Below, piece by piece: positions 19,814 to 27,724 of a DNA stretch of 64,000 nucleotides. Under the pieces are notes generated by a model. It saw only the letters and a list, made by a program, of their open reading frames with translations, was not told the DNA's origin and ran no database searches. Numbering within the stretch: position 1 is the first letter of the stretch; every line of letters begins with the position of its first letter. Both the position numbers and the translations under genes were made by a program. The stretch comes from PALSA-693 sp963702305 (GTDB taxonomy: Bacteria > Actinomycetota > Acidimicrobiia > Acidimicrobiales > Palsa-688), in the NCBI GenBank assembly GCA_963702305.1, contig CAVPBX010000009.1, positions 1 to 64,000 of the forward strand. The letters run 5' to 3'.

Positions 19814-20764
19814 TCAGGGGATGAGCACGATCTTGCCGTGGGTGTGGCCCAGGGCCAGGTCCCGATGGGCGGCGGCCACCTCGGCGAGCGGGTAGGTGCC
19901 GGCGACCTGGACGTGGAGGCGGCCGGCGGCGACCAGCTGCACCAGCTCCAGTCGGGCCGCGGCCCGGATCTCGGTGCCGGGATCGGCGCCCGGCGCGCCG
20001 CCGAGCACCTTCAGACCGAGTTCGAAGCCTCGCCGCGGGTTGGCGACGGTGGCGATCCGGCTCCGGTCGTTGACCAATTCCACTGATGTGTCGATGGCCT
20101 CGTCGCTGCCCACGGTGTCAATGGCCGCGGTAACACCGTCCGGGGCCAGGGCCCGGACTCGCTGGGCCAGGCCGTCGCCGCCGTAGGTCACCGGTTCGGC
20201 GCCGAGCTGGCGCAGGTAGACGTGACTGCCGGGGCTGGCGGTGCCGATCACCCGGGCGCCGGCATTGACGGCCAGCTGTACGGCCATGAGCCCCACCCCC
20301 CCGGCGGCGCCGTGAATCAGCACGGTGTCGCCGGCGCCGACCCCGGTGGCGGTCAGGGTGTGTATGGCCGTGGCCCCGGTCAGCAGCAGACCGCCGGCCT
20401 CCTCGAACGACAGCTCGACCGGCTTGGGCACGACCGAGGACGCCGGCACCAGCACCTCGGCCGCGTAGCCGCCCTGGATCCGGAAGGCGACGACCTCGTC
20501 GCCTGCACTGATCTCGCCGGCGGGTCCCTCTGCGCCGGCGCCGACGGCGCGGACGATGCCGGCGGCCTCCAGGCCCAGGCGCATCGGCAGCTGGCCAGGG
20601 TTGCGGCCCATGAGGCCGCTATAGCCCTTGTAGTCGACGGGATTGACGCCGGCCGCGCGCACCTCGAGCCGGACCTGCTCCGGGCCGAGCTCGCCCACCG
20701 GCTGGTCGATGACCGCCAGCACCTCGGGTCCGCCGAAGGCGGTGGCGACAACAGTGGCGACCAT
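19814..20764 (-). CDS. Zinc-independent alcohol dehydrogenase / quinone oxidoreductase family (MDR)
   Basis: 316 residues from ATG 20764; upstream in-frame starts to 20872 lack support. The GroES-like half has AAGVNPVDYKGYSG and LGLEAAGIVRAVGAGAEG. The Rossmann half has VLIHGAAGGVGLMAVQLA (AAGGVG nucleotide motif) and the C-terminal HTHGKIVLIP typical of NADPH-quinone reductases and related enzymes. No structural or catalytic zinc cysteines are present. Probably reduces quinones or activated alkenes; the substrate is not predictable. It appears to be a single-gene unit. Confidence 0.88.
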   Translation of the reverse strand: MVATVVATAFGGPEVLAVIDQPVGELGPEQVRLEVRAAGVNPVDYKGYSGLMGRNPGQLPMRLGLEAAGIVRAVGAGAEGPAGEISAGDEVVAFRIQGGYAAEVLVPASSVVPKPVELSFEEAGGLLLTGATAIHTLTATGVGAGDTVLIHGAAGGVGLMAVQLAVNAGARVIGTASPGSHVYLRQLGAEPVTYGGDGLAQRVRALAPDGVTAAIDTVGSDEAIDTSVELVNDRSRIATVANPRRGFELGLKVLGGAPGADPGTEIRAAARLELVQLVAAGRLHVQVAGTYPLAEVAAAHRDLALGHTHGKIVLIP

Positions 20765-21061
20765 GACACTAGGAACCGGCCGCGGGAGCCGGCTTATTCC
20801 TCGCGCCGTTGGCGGCCCGCCCAGTTCGTCAAATTCGGCCGATATATCGCCCGGCTGAATGCTTCGGCACAAACGGTGATTCAGGGCGCCACCTAACTCT
20901 GTAATAAGTGTTCAGTAGATCGTTATCACTTCGAGAGATGTCCGCGGCCGGGAACCAGTAGAACGGATCTCGAGTTCTTGGGGAGGCCCCTTTTTGCAAC
21001 GGCTCGTCGCCGCGGGAGCTCGGAAATCACGGGGACCATTACCTCTAAAGGAGACACGACT
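20765..21061. promoter_or_regulatory. Divergent intergenic region before the beta-propeller gene
   Basis: About 300 bp between divergent genes, more AT-rich than the surroundings (ctgtaataagtgttcagtag near 20900). It must hold both promoters, but I cannot assign hexamers with confidence. The downstream gene has a strong ribosome site, AAAGGAGA at 21047-21054. Confidence 0.4.
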
Positions 21062-22249
21062 ATGCGCTTACTTTCACGTATTCTGGCCGCAGGTAGCCTG
21101 CTCGCCCTGACCGCAGGAGGCTCCGCCATTGGGGCCAGCGTCGCAGCCGCGCAGCCCGACGTCGTCGGCCATCTCTACGTCAACGACAACACCGCCGGCA
21201 CCAACACCATTGCGGCCTTTGACCGCCACGCCGACGGCAGCCTCACGGCCGTTCCGGGTTCCCCGTTCGCCGCGGGCGGCGCGGGGACCGGGAGCGGCAT
21301 CGGGTCGCAGGGGGCGCTGCAGGTGAGCAGCGACGGCCGATACCTGCTGGCGGTGGACGCCGGCAGCAACCAGATCTCGGTGCTGCGCATCAAGTCCGAC
21401 GGTGGTCTGCGCCAGGTCGAGGACACGCCCATCTCCTCTCGGGGAATCGAGCCGGTGAGCATCGCCGTGCACTCGATCGACTCTCGGGAGGCCGAGGGGG
21501 ACGGCGAGGACCTGGTGTACGTGGCCAACGCTGGCAACGGCGGCAGCGACTACACCGGCTTCACCCTCACCCGCTCCGGTCAACTCCGCCACCTGGCCGG
21601 CTCCACCGTTTCCCTGCCCGACGGTTCGCAACCCGGCGATGTCCTGTTCAGCGGCGATGGGTCGCATCTGGTCGGCACCCGCGTGAACACCTCGGTCATC
21701 GACAGCTTCAGGGTCGGACGGGACGGCCGCCTCACCGCCGCCCCTGATTCGCCGTTCGCGGCCCAGGGCGTCGGGCCGTTCGGCAGCGAGTTCCGTCCGA
21801 CGAACCCGACGCAGCTGTTCGTCTCCAACGCCCACGGTGGCGCCAACAAGGGCTCGGTCTCCGCGTTCCACGACGCCGCGAACGGCACCCTGACCTCGAT
21901 CGGGTCATCGCCGTTCCCCGACCTGCAAACGGCCCCCTGCTGGGTCGAGATCAGCCACGACGGCAAGTTCCTGTTCACCGTCAACACCGCCGTTCCCAGC
22001 ATCTCCCGGTACGCCATCGCCCACGACGGCTCCCTCACCCTGCTCGGCAGCACGCCCTTCAGCCACCCGACCGCGCTGGGTCCCGAGGACGCCCGCCTCG
22101 GGCCTGGCGGCAACACCCTATGGGTCGTCGACACCGGGGCCCACGCCGTCAGCGCCTTCGCAGTCAACGGCGGCAACCTGACCGAACTGCCCTCGTCGCC
22201 CACCTCGCTTCCGGCCGGCTCGGCCCCCTTCGGCATCGTCGTCAACTGA
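21062..22249 (+). CDS. Secreted lactonase-family beta-propeller protein
   Basis: 395 residues. ATG 21062 is chosen because AAAGGAGA lies 8 bases upstream and a signal peptide follows (SLLALTAGGSAIGASVAAAQ). The mature part consists of repeated blades: FDRHADGSLTAVPGSPFAAG, LRIKSDGGLRQVEDTPIS, FRVGRDGRLTAAPDSPFAAQ, FHDAANGTLTSIGSSPFPD and YAIAHDGSLTLLGSTPFSH. This pattern (xGxLT-x-PgSPF) is that of the 6-phosphogluconolactonase/YncE-like seven-bladed propeller family. Because it is exported, it is unlikely to act in the pentose phosphate pathway; a lactonase or binding role outside the membrane is more plausible. A strong hairpin follows the stop. Confidence 0.85.
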   Translation: MRLLSRILAAGSLLALTAGGSAIGASVAAAQPDVVGHLYVNDNTAGTNTIAAFDRHADGSLTAVPGSPFAAGGAGTGSGIGSQGALQVSSDGRYLLAVDAGSNQISVLRIKSDGGLRQVEDTPISSRGIEPVSIAVHSIDSREAEGDGEDLVYVANAGNGGSDYTGFTLTRSGQLRHLAGSTVSLPDGSQPGDVLFSGDGSHLVGTRVNTSVIDSFRVGRDGRLTAAPDSPFAAQGVGPFGSEFRPTNPTQLFVSNAHGGANKGSVSAFHDAANGTLTSIGSSPFPDLQTAPCWVEISHDGKFLFTVNTAVPSISRYAIAHDGSLTLLGSTPFSHPTALGPEDARLGPGGNTLWVVDTGAHAVSAFAVNGGNLTELPSSPTSLPAGSAPFGIVVN

Positions 22250-22267
22250 CCTCGCCGGTTGGAACCG

Positions 22268-22303
22268 TCATGACCTGGGAGCCTTGGCGCTCCCAGGTCA
22301 TGA
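22268..22303 (+). terminator. Strong hairpin after the beta-propeller gene
   Basis: A perfect 15-bp stem (TCATGACCTGGGAGC / GCTCCCAGGTCATGA) with a 6-nt loop starts 19 bp after the stop codon. No U-run follows, as is common in high-GC actinobacteria. It probably terminates or stabilises the upstream transcript. Confidence 0.7.
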
Positions 22304-22352
22304 TGGGCAGGTCGTGATGGGCAGGTCGTGATGGGCAGGTCGTGAGGGGCAA
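22297..22352. repeat. 14-bp tandem repeat, four copies
   Basis: Copies at 22297, 22311, 22325 and 22339 of gtcgtgatgggcag, with single-base changes in the first and last. The first copy overlaps the right arm of the hairpin, so the array seems to have grown from the hairpin end. Noncoding; it lies between two genes. Confidence 0.85.
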
Positions 22353-22401
22353 GGGTTAACCTCCGCCTGATGACGCAACGACGCGAGTGGGAGGAAATCC
22401 G

Positions 22402-23688
22402 ATGGCAGTGATCGAGTCCGCGTGGGAGAGCCATCCGGGCTACCGCATCGACCTGGTCCCCCATCCGGGTCTGGCCCGGGCGTGGCACGGCGACCTGCTG
22501 CTGGCCGAGAGCGCGGCGGCCCTGCGGGTCATCGAGACGGATCACGTCGAGCGGCTGTATTTCCCGATCGCGGACGTCCGGCTGGAACTGTTCGAGGCGA
22601 ACCAGCACCACTCCATCTGTCCGTTCAAGGGCGAGGCAGACTACTGGTCGCTCACCGCGTCGGACCCGCCGGTCGAGAATGTGTTCTGGACCTACCGGGA
22701 CCCTTTCGACCAGGTCGGCGGGCTGCGCGGCCACCTCGGCGTGTATCACGAGAAGGTCCGGGTCGAACTGGAATCCCGGTGGCCCGACGACCCGAGGGCG
22801 CAGACGACCAACCGGTTCCCGGTGTGGGGTGACCAGTCCGATCTGCTGACGCTCATCGACGCCCAACCGAGCGGCGCCGGTGCCAACCGGTTCGTCGCCC
22901 CCGGATACCACGAGCGCAGCCGGAACGTGGTCGAAGGTGGCCAACTGCTGGGCCAGGCCATCGTGGCCGCGTCGAAGGCGATCCCCGACCAGCGGGTCAC
23001 GTCGGCCTATATGACGTTCGCCAAAGCGGCGTCCTTTGACGACCCGATCGACATCGTCGTCGACCCGCTGCGCCGCGGGCGCACCTTCTCCACCCTGGCC
23101 ATCCGGGCCGAGCAGAACGGGGCGCTGGTCAGCCCCGGCCAGGTGATGATGGATTCCGGCGCCCCGGACCTCATTCGGGGCGTCACGCCCCTGCCCGACA
23201 TCCCCGGCCCCTATGACTCGGAACCGTTCGACATGCGGGTCACCGGGCGGGACCTGCGGATCGTGGACGGCGCCTACTCGGGTGACCCCGATCGCGTCGG
23301 TCCGCCGCTGATCTACGCCTGGCTCCGGTTTCGCGACAACCCAACCGAGGCGTACCTGCGCAGCGCGCTGGTGGCCCAGGCCGCCACCCACTGGACCATC
23401 GCCGCGGCCATGCGCCCCCACCCCGGGTTTGGTGAGGCGAACGCTCATGTCACCCTGTCGACGGGCGTCATGTCCATCGCCATCGCCTTCCACGACGACG
23501 TTCCCGTCGACGAATGGCTCCTCTACGCCACGGAGGCCATCTGGTCCGGCCGAGGCCTGGCGCAAGGCGACGGCCGGATCTTCAGCCAGGGCGGCCGGCT
23601 GGTGGCGTCGTACTCGTTGCAGGCCATGATCCGGGATTTCGCCAAACCACCCGATGCCATGGGCATGGATTCCACCAACGTGATGTGA
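22402..23688 (+). CDS. DUF427 - acyl-CoA thioesterase II (TesB-like) fusion protein
   Basis: 428 residues from ATG 22402, supported by GGAGG at 22390. Residues 1 to about 135 are a DUF427 domain (RVIETDHVERLYFPIADV, CPFKGEADYWSL, YHEKVRVELE). From about 155 to the end is a double-hotdog acyl-CoA thioesterase of the TesB type (GGQLLGQAIVAASKAIPDQR, WLRFRDNPTEAYLRSAL, LYATEAIWSGRGLAQGDGRIF, with GQLLGQ and the S-GRGL-QG motif near the catalytic Gln). TesB enzymes hydrolyse medium- and long-chain acyl-CoA. No frame break is seen, so the fusion is real as assembled. It stands alone between two repeats and an unrelated gene. Confidence 0.88.
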   Translation: MAVIESAWESHPGYRIDLVPHPGLARAWHGDLLLAESAAALRVIETDHVERLYFPIADVRLELFEANQHHSICPFKGEADYWSLTASDPPVENVFWTYRDPFDQVGGLRGHLGVYHEKVRVELESRWPDDPRAQTTNRFPVWGDQSDLLTLIDAQPSGAGANRFVAPGYHERSRNVVEGGQLLGQAIVAASKAIPDQRVTSAYMTFAKAASFDDPIDIVVDPLRRGRTFSTLAIRAEQNGALVSPGQVMMDSGAPDLIRGVTPLPDIPGPYDSEPFDMRVTGRDLRIVDGAYSGDPDRVGPPLIYAWLRFRDNPTEAYLRSALVAQAATHWTIAAAMRPHPGFGEANAHVTLSTGVMSIAIAFHDDVPVDEWLLYATEAIWSGRGLAQGDGRIFSQGGRLVASYSLQAMIRDFAKPPDAMGMDSTNVM

Positions 23689-23706
23689 CCCCGCGTCGGG
23701 CCGGGA

Positions 23707-23901
23707 TCACCCGTCCTGGTTGCTCGGCCGGTCCTGCGCGCGCAGCCACTCCTCGGCCTCGTCCCCAAGCCAGTTGGGCTCCGGCGGCAACAGGCGGGCG
23801 GCGACCTCGGGGTGTCGCTCGCAGTACCGCACCCAGACGCCGTGCAGCCACAGCACGCCGCCGCACACGGCGAAGCCAACGATCGCCCGGACGATCGGCA
23901 C
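23707..23901 (-). CDS. Small predicted membrane protein
   Basis: 64 residues: one hydrophobic N-terminal segment (IVRAIVGFAVCGGVLWLHGVW) followed by a charged tail with PEPNWLGDEAEEWLRAQ. The composition and codon use fit a real small gene on the minus strand downstream of thioredoxin. No homologous family recognised. Confidence 0.4.
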   Translation of the reverse strand: MPIVRAIVGFAVCGGVLWLHGVWVRYCERHPEVAARLLPPEPNWLGDEAEEWLRAQDRPSNQDG

Positions 23902-23955
23902 CAGACCAAGGGTAGTTCCGTCGCCGGCGGCCCCCGAACGGCGAGCCGCCCGCCG

Positions 23956-24282
23956 TTATCTCACTGGCGTCAACTCGAGCTCTTTCCAGAGCTGCGCCTT
24001 GCTGCGCGCCCCGACCACCCGCCGTTGCGCCTCGCCGCCAATGAAGAGGATGAGGGTCGGCATGGCCATCACCCCGTGGCGGCGGGCGACGTCCGGGTGG
24101 GCGTCGACGTCGATGGCGGCCACGACGAGCCGGTCCTGCTCCTCCGCGGCCAGCTCGGCGAGGATCGGCGCCAGGGCGTGACAGGGCGGGCACCAGTCGG
24201 CGGTGAACTCCACGAGGACGGGCAGCTCGGCCGCCCCGATGAGCTCGTCGAAGGTGGCGCTGTCGATGTGGCGTACGGTCAT
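23956..24282 (-). CDS. trxA: Thioredoxin
   Basis: 108 residues with the active site FTADWCPPCHALAPIL near residue 32 (a CPPC variant of the usual CGPC) and the cis-Pro segment GVMAMPTLILFIGG. The ATG 24282 is preceded by AAAGGAGAAAG. CPPC changes the redox potential relative to CGPC. It is transcribed divergently from a MerR-family gene and has a MerR-style promoter, which suggests induction by a thiol-reactive agent or metal. Confidence 0.9.
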   Translation of the reverse strand: MTVRHIDSATFDELIGAAELPVLVEFTADWCPPCHALAPILAELAAEEQDRLVVAAIDVDAHPDVARRHGVMAMPTLILFIGGEAQRRVVGARSKAQLWKELELTPVR

Positions 24283-24321
24283 ATTCGCTTTCTCCTTTGA
24301 AGAAGGAACGTCGGTGGGATG

Positions 24322-24353
24322 AAGGTACGGCCCGTACCACGGTCCAGAGTCAA
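24322..24353 (-). promoter_or_regulatory. MerR-type promoter of trxA
   Basis: On the minus strand, TTGACT (24353-24348) is separated by 19-20 bp from GTACCT/TACCTT, with the near-palindrome GGTACGGCCCGTACC in the overlong spacer. A spacer of 19-20 bp with a dyad inside it is the hallmark of MerR-activated promoters. Confidence 0.65.
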
Positions 24354-24368
24354 GGGGTGATGGTGCGT

Positions 24369-24400
24369 TTGACTCCGTACCGCAGTACGGCCGGTAGCGT
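24369..24400 (+). promoter_or_regulatory. MerR-type autoregulatory promoter, leaderless
   Basis: TTGACT (24369-24374), then a 19-20 bp spacer containing the perfect dyad CCGTAC-CGCA-GTACGG (24375-24390), then GTAGCG/TAGCGT (to 24400). The GTG start codon at 24407 falls at the expected transcription start, so the mRNA would be leaderless. Confidence 0.65.
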
Positions 24401-24406
24401 GCGGCC

Positions 24407-24796
24407 GTGAGCCACTTCACGATCGGCACCCTGGCCCGGGCCGCGCAGGTCAACGTCGAGACCATCCGGTTCTACGAGCGGCAAGGCCTGCTGGAGCAGC
24501 CGGCCCGGCGCGCCGCCGGCTACCGGCAGTACGAGGACGGCGACCTGGCCCGCCTCGGGCTCATCCGACGGGCGAAGTCGCTCGGATTCACCCTGAAGGA
24601 GATCGGCGAGCTGCTCGGCCCCGACGGCACCCGCTGCGCCGAGGACGTCCGGCGCGCCGCCCTGGCCAAGCTCGACGAACTGGACGAGCAGCTCCGGCGC
24701 CTGCGCGCCCGACGAGCTCGCCTGAGCGAACTGGTCAAGGTATGCCAGGACGGCACCCCCGGCTGCGTCACCCTGGCGGTGACCGGCACCGAATAG
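24407..24796 (+). CDS. MerR-family regulator with a three-cysteine metal-type site
   Basis: 129 residues. The winged HTH (FTIGTLARAAQVNVETIRFY near 4-23, then GYRQYEDGDLARLGLIRRAK) is classical MerR, with a dimerisation helix around 80-110. Cysteines lie at residues 77, 113 and 120, closely matching the positions of Cys82, Cys117 and Cys126 of the Hg(II) sensor MerR; CueR-like proteins have only the last two. A soft-metal or thiol-stress sensor is likely, but no mercuric reductase or metal pump lies nearby; the divergent partner is thioredoxin. Confidence 0.85.
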   Translation: MSHFTIGTLARAAQVNVETIRFYERQGLLEQPARRAAGYRQYEDGDLARLGLIRRAKSLGFTLKEIGELLGPDGTRCAEDVRRAALAKLDELDEQLRRLRARRARLSELVKVCQDGTPGCVTLAVTGTE

Positions 24797-24860
24797 GGCC
24801 CGGGCTCGGCTCCGCCCGCGCCGGCGGACCAGGTCGAGCGGCGGACTGTCCGACCGCGGC

Positions 24861-24935
24861 TGGTGCGGTTTGTATCCATGGTGCATTTATGTGCATCTCA
24901 TAGACATAAGTGCACCATGGATACAAACTGCACCA
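24861..24935. repeat. Large imperfect palindrome: 32-bp arms, 11-bp loop
   Basis: Left arm 24861-24892 and right arm 24904-24935 are reverse complements with only two mismatches (both compatible with G-U pairs); the loop is gcatctcatag. It is markedly AT-richer than its surroundings and lies between the convergent ends of the MerR gene and the PPOX gene. It could act as a two-way terminator, a protein-binding site, a small structured RNA or the footprint of a mobile element. Confidence 0.9.
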
Positions 24936-24960
24936 CTGATTGCACGGCGACTGCCGCCCG

Positions 24961-25002
24961 CCGGCCCGCCCCCGCCGGCCCCCGCCGGCCCCCGCCGGCC
25001 CC
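24961..25002. repeat. Short C-rich 10-bp tandem repeat
   Basis: Three exact copies of cccgccggcc at 24971-25000 with degenerate flanking copies. It lies just outside the stop codon of the PPOX gene, next to the large palindrome. Confidence 0.75.
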
Positions 25003-25004
25003 CT

Positions 25005-25436
25005 TCAGCCGTTCCCGAGGAGCCGCTCGGCCCGGACGAAGACCGCGCAGCGCCGCTCCGCGGCCATGACCCGGTCGAATTCGTCCCAGTCGTCGTGGGT
25101 CCCGCCGGCGGCCACGAACACCTCCCGCAACAACGGCGCCACTGGCCGCCCGGACGGGTCGTCGGGACCTTCGATCCGGACCGGCCCTTCGACCGCAACC
25201 CACCGGCCGATGTGGGTGAAGACCACCGTGGCCTGCCCGGAGCGGCGGAGATGGTCGAGTTTCCTTGCCTGGCCGGCGACCACCACGCCCACACTGGCCT
25301 GGCCGGTCGACGGGTCGTTGAGCACGCCGGCCTTGACGAGGGAGGCGTGGACGCTGCCGTCGGCGCGGGAGGTGGCGATCACGGCCAGGTAATTGGCGGC
25401 GGCGGCGACGTCGCTCACGACGGACAGGTCGGCCAT
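25005..25436 (-). CDS. PPOX-class (F420/FMN-binding split-barrel) protein
   Basis: 143 residues with the split-barrel pattern YLAVIATSRADGSVHASLVKAG, VGVVVAGQARKLDHLRRSG, ATVVFTHIGRWVAVEGPVRIEG and a C-terminal VMAAERRCAVFVRAERLLG. This matches the TIGR03618-like F420-dependent subgroup common in actinobacteria rather than true pyridoxamine phosphate oxidase. Likely binds F420 or flavin and reduces an unknown substrate. Encoded just downstream (16 bp) of the ABC-2 permease gene, so it may be the last gene of the VOC-ABC operon. Confidence 0.75.
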   Translation of the reverse strand: MADLSVVSDVAAAANYLAVIATSRADGSVHASLVKAGVLNDPSTGQASVGVVVAGQARKLDHLRRSGQATVVFTHIGRWVAVEGPVRIEGPDDPSGRPVAPLLREVFVAAGGTHDDWDEFDRVMAAERRCAVFVRAERLLGNG

Positions 25437-25452
25437 CGTTGCTGCCTCACTT

Positions 25453-26310
25453 TCAACTGGTGCCGGCCTTGGTAAAGAGCCGGACGGCGGCAGTGAACGC
25501 CAAGACCGTATAGGCGGCGATCACCGCAAAGGAGAGGAAGGCCATGGCAGTCACGCTGTGCATGCCCCAGATGTTGTGGAGGGCCTTGCTACCACTGCTG
25601 GATGTCAGGCCGTAGCGGAACAGCGCCAGGGCGTGGGTGAGCGGCAGCACCTTGGCGACGGCGTCCAGCCAACCGGGCAGGGCCGTGATCGGGAAGAGCG
25701 AGCCGGCGAAGAAGAACGGGATGATGGCGACGACCGGCAAGGCGCCGGTATAGGCCTCGGCGCTGGGCAGCCGGGTGGCCAGGATCTCGGCCACGCTGTA
25801 CATCAGGGTCGAGAACACCAGGGCGGTGCCGACGAACCACAGCAGCCGCGTACCCGTCACGTAGGTCGCACCGCGCACCGCCGACAGGGCGATCAGCACC
25901 ACGATCTGCAGGGCGGTGATGGCCAGGGCGGCCACCAGATTGCCCAAGATGATCGAGGACCGCCGGATGGGCGCCACCAACAGCTCTCGCATGGCCCCGT
26001 GCTGGCGGTCGACGACCACGCCGATGCCGGAGAACAGGGCGTTGAGTGGGATCAGCAGCCCCACCGTGGCCAGGGCCAGGAAGGTCATGTAGGCGTTCCG
26101 CCCGGAGGGAGTGGCCACCGTGTTGGCCAGGGCCGGCGCCAGCACCAGGGCGAACAGGACCGGGTTCATCACCGGGATGATGAGGGAGCGGGGGCTGCGC
26201 ACCGACAGGGCCAGGCGGCGGGCCGCCAGGGCGGGGACGGCCCGCACTCTCGGCGAGGAAGGCCGAGCGGAGACGGGTAGGGCGGTCGGGGCGGTCGCAG
26301 TAATTGTCAT
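25453..26310 (-). CDS. ABC-2 type transporter permease (DrrB-like)
   Basis: 285 residues with six predicted membrane segments: after an N-terminal cytoplasmic part (PALAARRLALSVRSPRSL), VLFALVLAPALA, YMTFLALATVGLLIPLNALF, ILGNLVAALAITALQIVVLI and the family loop PFFFAGSLFPITALPGWLDA. Typical of DrrB-type drug or lipid exporters. It is downstream of its ATPase gene by about 15 bp and should be controlled by the ECF41-type promoter at 27,725. Confidence 0.9.
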   Translation of the reverse strand: MTITATAPTALPVSARPSSPRVRAVPALAARRLALSVRSPRSLIIPVMNPVLFALVLAPALANTVATPSGRNAYMTFLALATVGLLIPLNALFSGIGVVVDRQHGAMRELLVAPIRRSSIILGNLVAALAITALQIVVLIALSAVRGATYVTGTRLLWFVGTALVFSTLMYSVAEILATRLPSAEAYTGALPVVAIIPFFFAGSLFPITALPGWLDAVAKVLPLTHALALFRYGLTSSSGSKALHNIWGMHSVTAMAFLSFAVIAAYTVLAFTAAVRLFTKAGTS

Positions 26311-26325
26311 GGGGGCTCCTTGAGC

Positions 26326-27279
26326 TCAGTCGGCCGCGGCGACGATGCGGTCGCCGGTCAGCCGGAGGTAGACGTCGTCGAGAGTGGTGCGCCGCACCGT
26401 GGTGGAACGGACGGGAATGGCGTGCTCGTCCAGCACCTGCAGAACTCGGGCGGCGTTGAGGGAGCGCAGAGAGGCGGTCACCGTGGAGCCGATGACCACC
26501 ACGTCCTCCGCGTCGATGCCGGCGTGGCGCAGCACCTCGGCGGTCCGGTCGGCGTCGTCGACGCGCACCTCGACCACCTCGTCGCCGATCGACGCCAGCA
26601 GATTGGCGGGCGTGTCGCAGGCGACGATGGTTCCCGAATCGATGATGGCCAGGCGATCGCAGAGTCGCTCGGCCTCGTCGAGGTAGTGGGTGGTCATGAT
26701 GATGGTCACCCTGGTCTTGTCCCGCAGGGTGCCGATGACATCGAACAGATCGTGGCGGATGCGGGTGTCGAGCCCCACGGTCGGCTCGTCCAGGAACAGC
26801 ACCTCCGGCGCCGACAGCAAGGCCCGGATGATCTCGAGCCGACGGCGCTGCCCGCCGCTGTAGGTGGCGACCGGCCGGTGCAGGATGTCGGTGATGCCGA
26901 CGGCGTCGGTCAGGTCGGCCAGCCGGCGGCGGCCCTCGTGGGGGTCGACGCCCCACAGCTTCAGGTGCAGCTCGAGGTTCTGCAGGCCGGTGAGCGGCTG
27001 GTCGACCACGGCGTCCTGGAACACGACGCTGCTGACAGCCCGGGTGCCGATGGGGTCTCGGGCCACGTCCCGCCCGCCAAGCAGGGCCCGACCCGACGTC
27101 GGCGTGACGGTGCTGTTGAGCATGCCGATGGTGGTGGTCTTCCCGGCCCCGTTGGGCCCGAGTAGGCCGAACGCCTCGCCGGCTTCCACGGTGAAGCTGA
27201 TGCCCTTGACGGCCTGCACCTCACCCGGGTAGGTCTTGACCAGATCCTGGGCGTCGACGGCGGCAGAGGAGACGTTCAT
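26326..27279 (-). CDS. ABC-2 transporter ATP-binding protein (DrrA-like)
   Basis: 317 residues from ATG 27279, which overlaps the stop of the VOC gene (ATGA). Walker A LLGPNGAGKTTT, signature YSGGQRRRLEI, Walker B EVLFLDEP and H-loop TTHYLDEAERL are intact. The C-terminal domain (after about 225) is of the DrrA type. Together with the next gene it forms an exporter; substrate unknown. Confidence 0.92.
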   Translation of the reverse strand: MNVSSAAVDAQDLVKTYPGEVQAVKGISFTVEAGEAFGLLGPNGAGKTTTIGMLNSTVTPTSGRALLGGRDVARDPIGTRAVSSVVFQDAVVDQPLTGLQNLELHLKLWGVDPHEGRRRLADLTDAVGITDILHRPVATYSGGQRRRLEIIRALLSAPEVLFLDEPTVGLDTRIRHDLFDVIGTLRDKTRVTIIMTTHYLDEAERLCDRLAIIDSGTIVACDTPANLLASIGDEVVEVRVDDADRTAEVLRHAGIDAEDVVVIGSTVTASLRSLNAARVLQVLDEHAIPVRSTTVRRTTLDDVYLRLTGDRIVAAAD

Positions 27280-27668
27280 CGGTCGGTCACCTCGTCGCGG
27301 GAGAGCACGTTGACGAGATGCCCCTCTGGGTCCCGGAAGAGCATCGATCGCCGCCCCCACGGCTGGGTGGTCGGCGGGAGGACCCACTCCACCCCGAGGG
27401 CGGCGATGCGCTCGTACTCGGCGTCGACGTCGTCGACGACGAAGTCGAGGATGGTCTCCCCCGCTTGCGCCCCCAGGCTCGCGGTGCACGAGGTCTCACG
27501 GCGGTGGTCTTCGGTGAAGCGGCATTTCGAGAAGCCCACCGACATGGCGCCGGTCGGGACTTCGACGTAGAAGTCGTTGAGGGTGACGGCGACACCGACG
27601 AGCTGGGCGTAGAAGCTCGCCATGGCTTGGACGTCGTCGGTCACGATGCGGCTCTGCACCAGCTCCAT
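27276..27668 (-). CDS. VOC-family (glyoxalase-like) protein, first gene of the ECF41-linked operon
   Basis: 130 residues, starting at ATG 27668 with GAGGAGA upstream. VOC signature: VQSRIVTDDVQAMASFYAQL, NDFYVEVPTGAMSVGF, TILDFVVDDVDAEYERI, MLFRDPEGHLVNVL. Translationally coupled to the ABC ATPase. ECF41 sigma genes are known to sit beside small oxidoreductase, decarboxylase or epimerase-like genes that they control; a VOC-ABC operon in that position is a variant. Confidence 0.88.
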   Translation of the reverse strand: MELVQSRIVTDDVQAMASFYAQLVGVAVTLNDFYVEVPTGAMSVGFSKCRFTEDHRRETSCTASLGAQAGETILDFVVDDVDAEYERIAALGVEWVLPPTTQPWGRRSMLFRDPEGHLVNVLSRDEVTDR

Positions 27669-27724
27669 GGGCGTGGTCTCCTCTTGCAATCGGCCGGTAC
27701 GCCGGCGGGGTTCACTGGGTAGAG

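Noticed and set aside
24861..24935. CRISPR repeat or minimal array
   Set aside because: Only one inverted unit is present, with no spaced direct repeats and no cas genes in the window.
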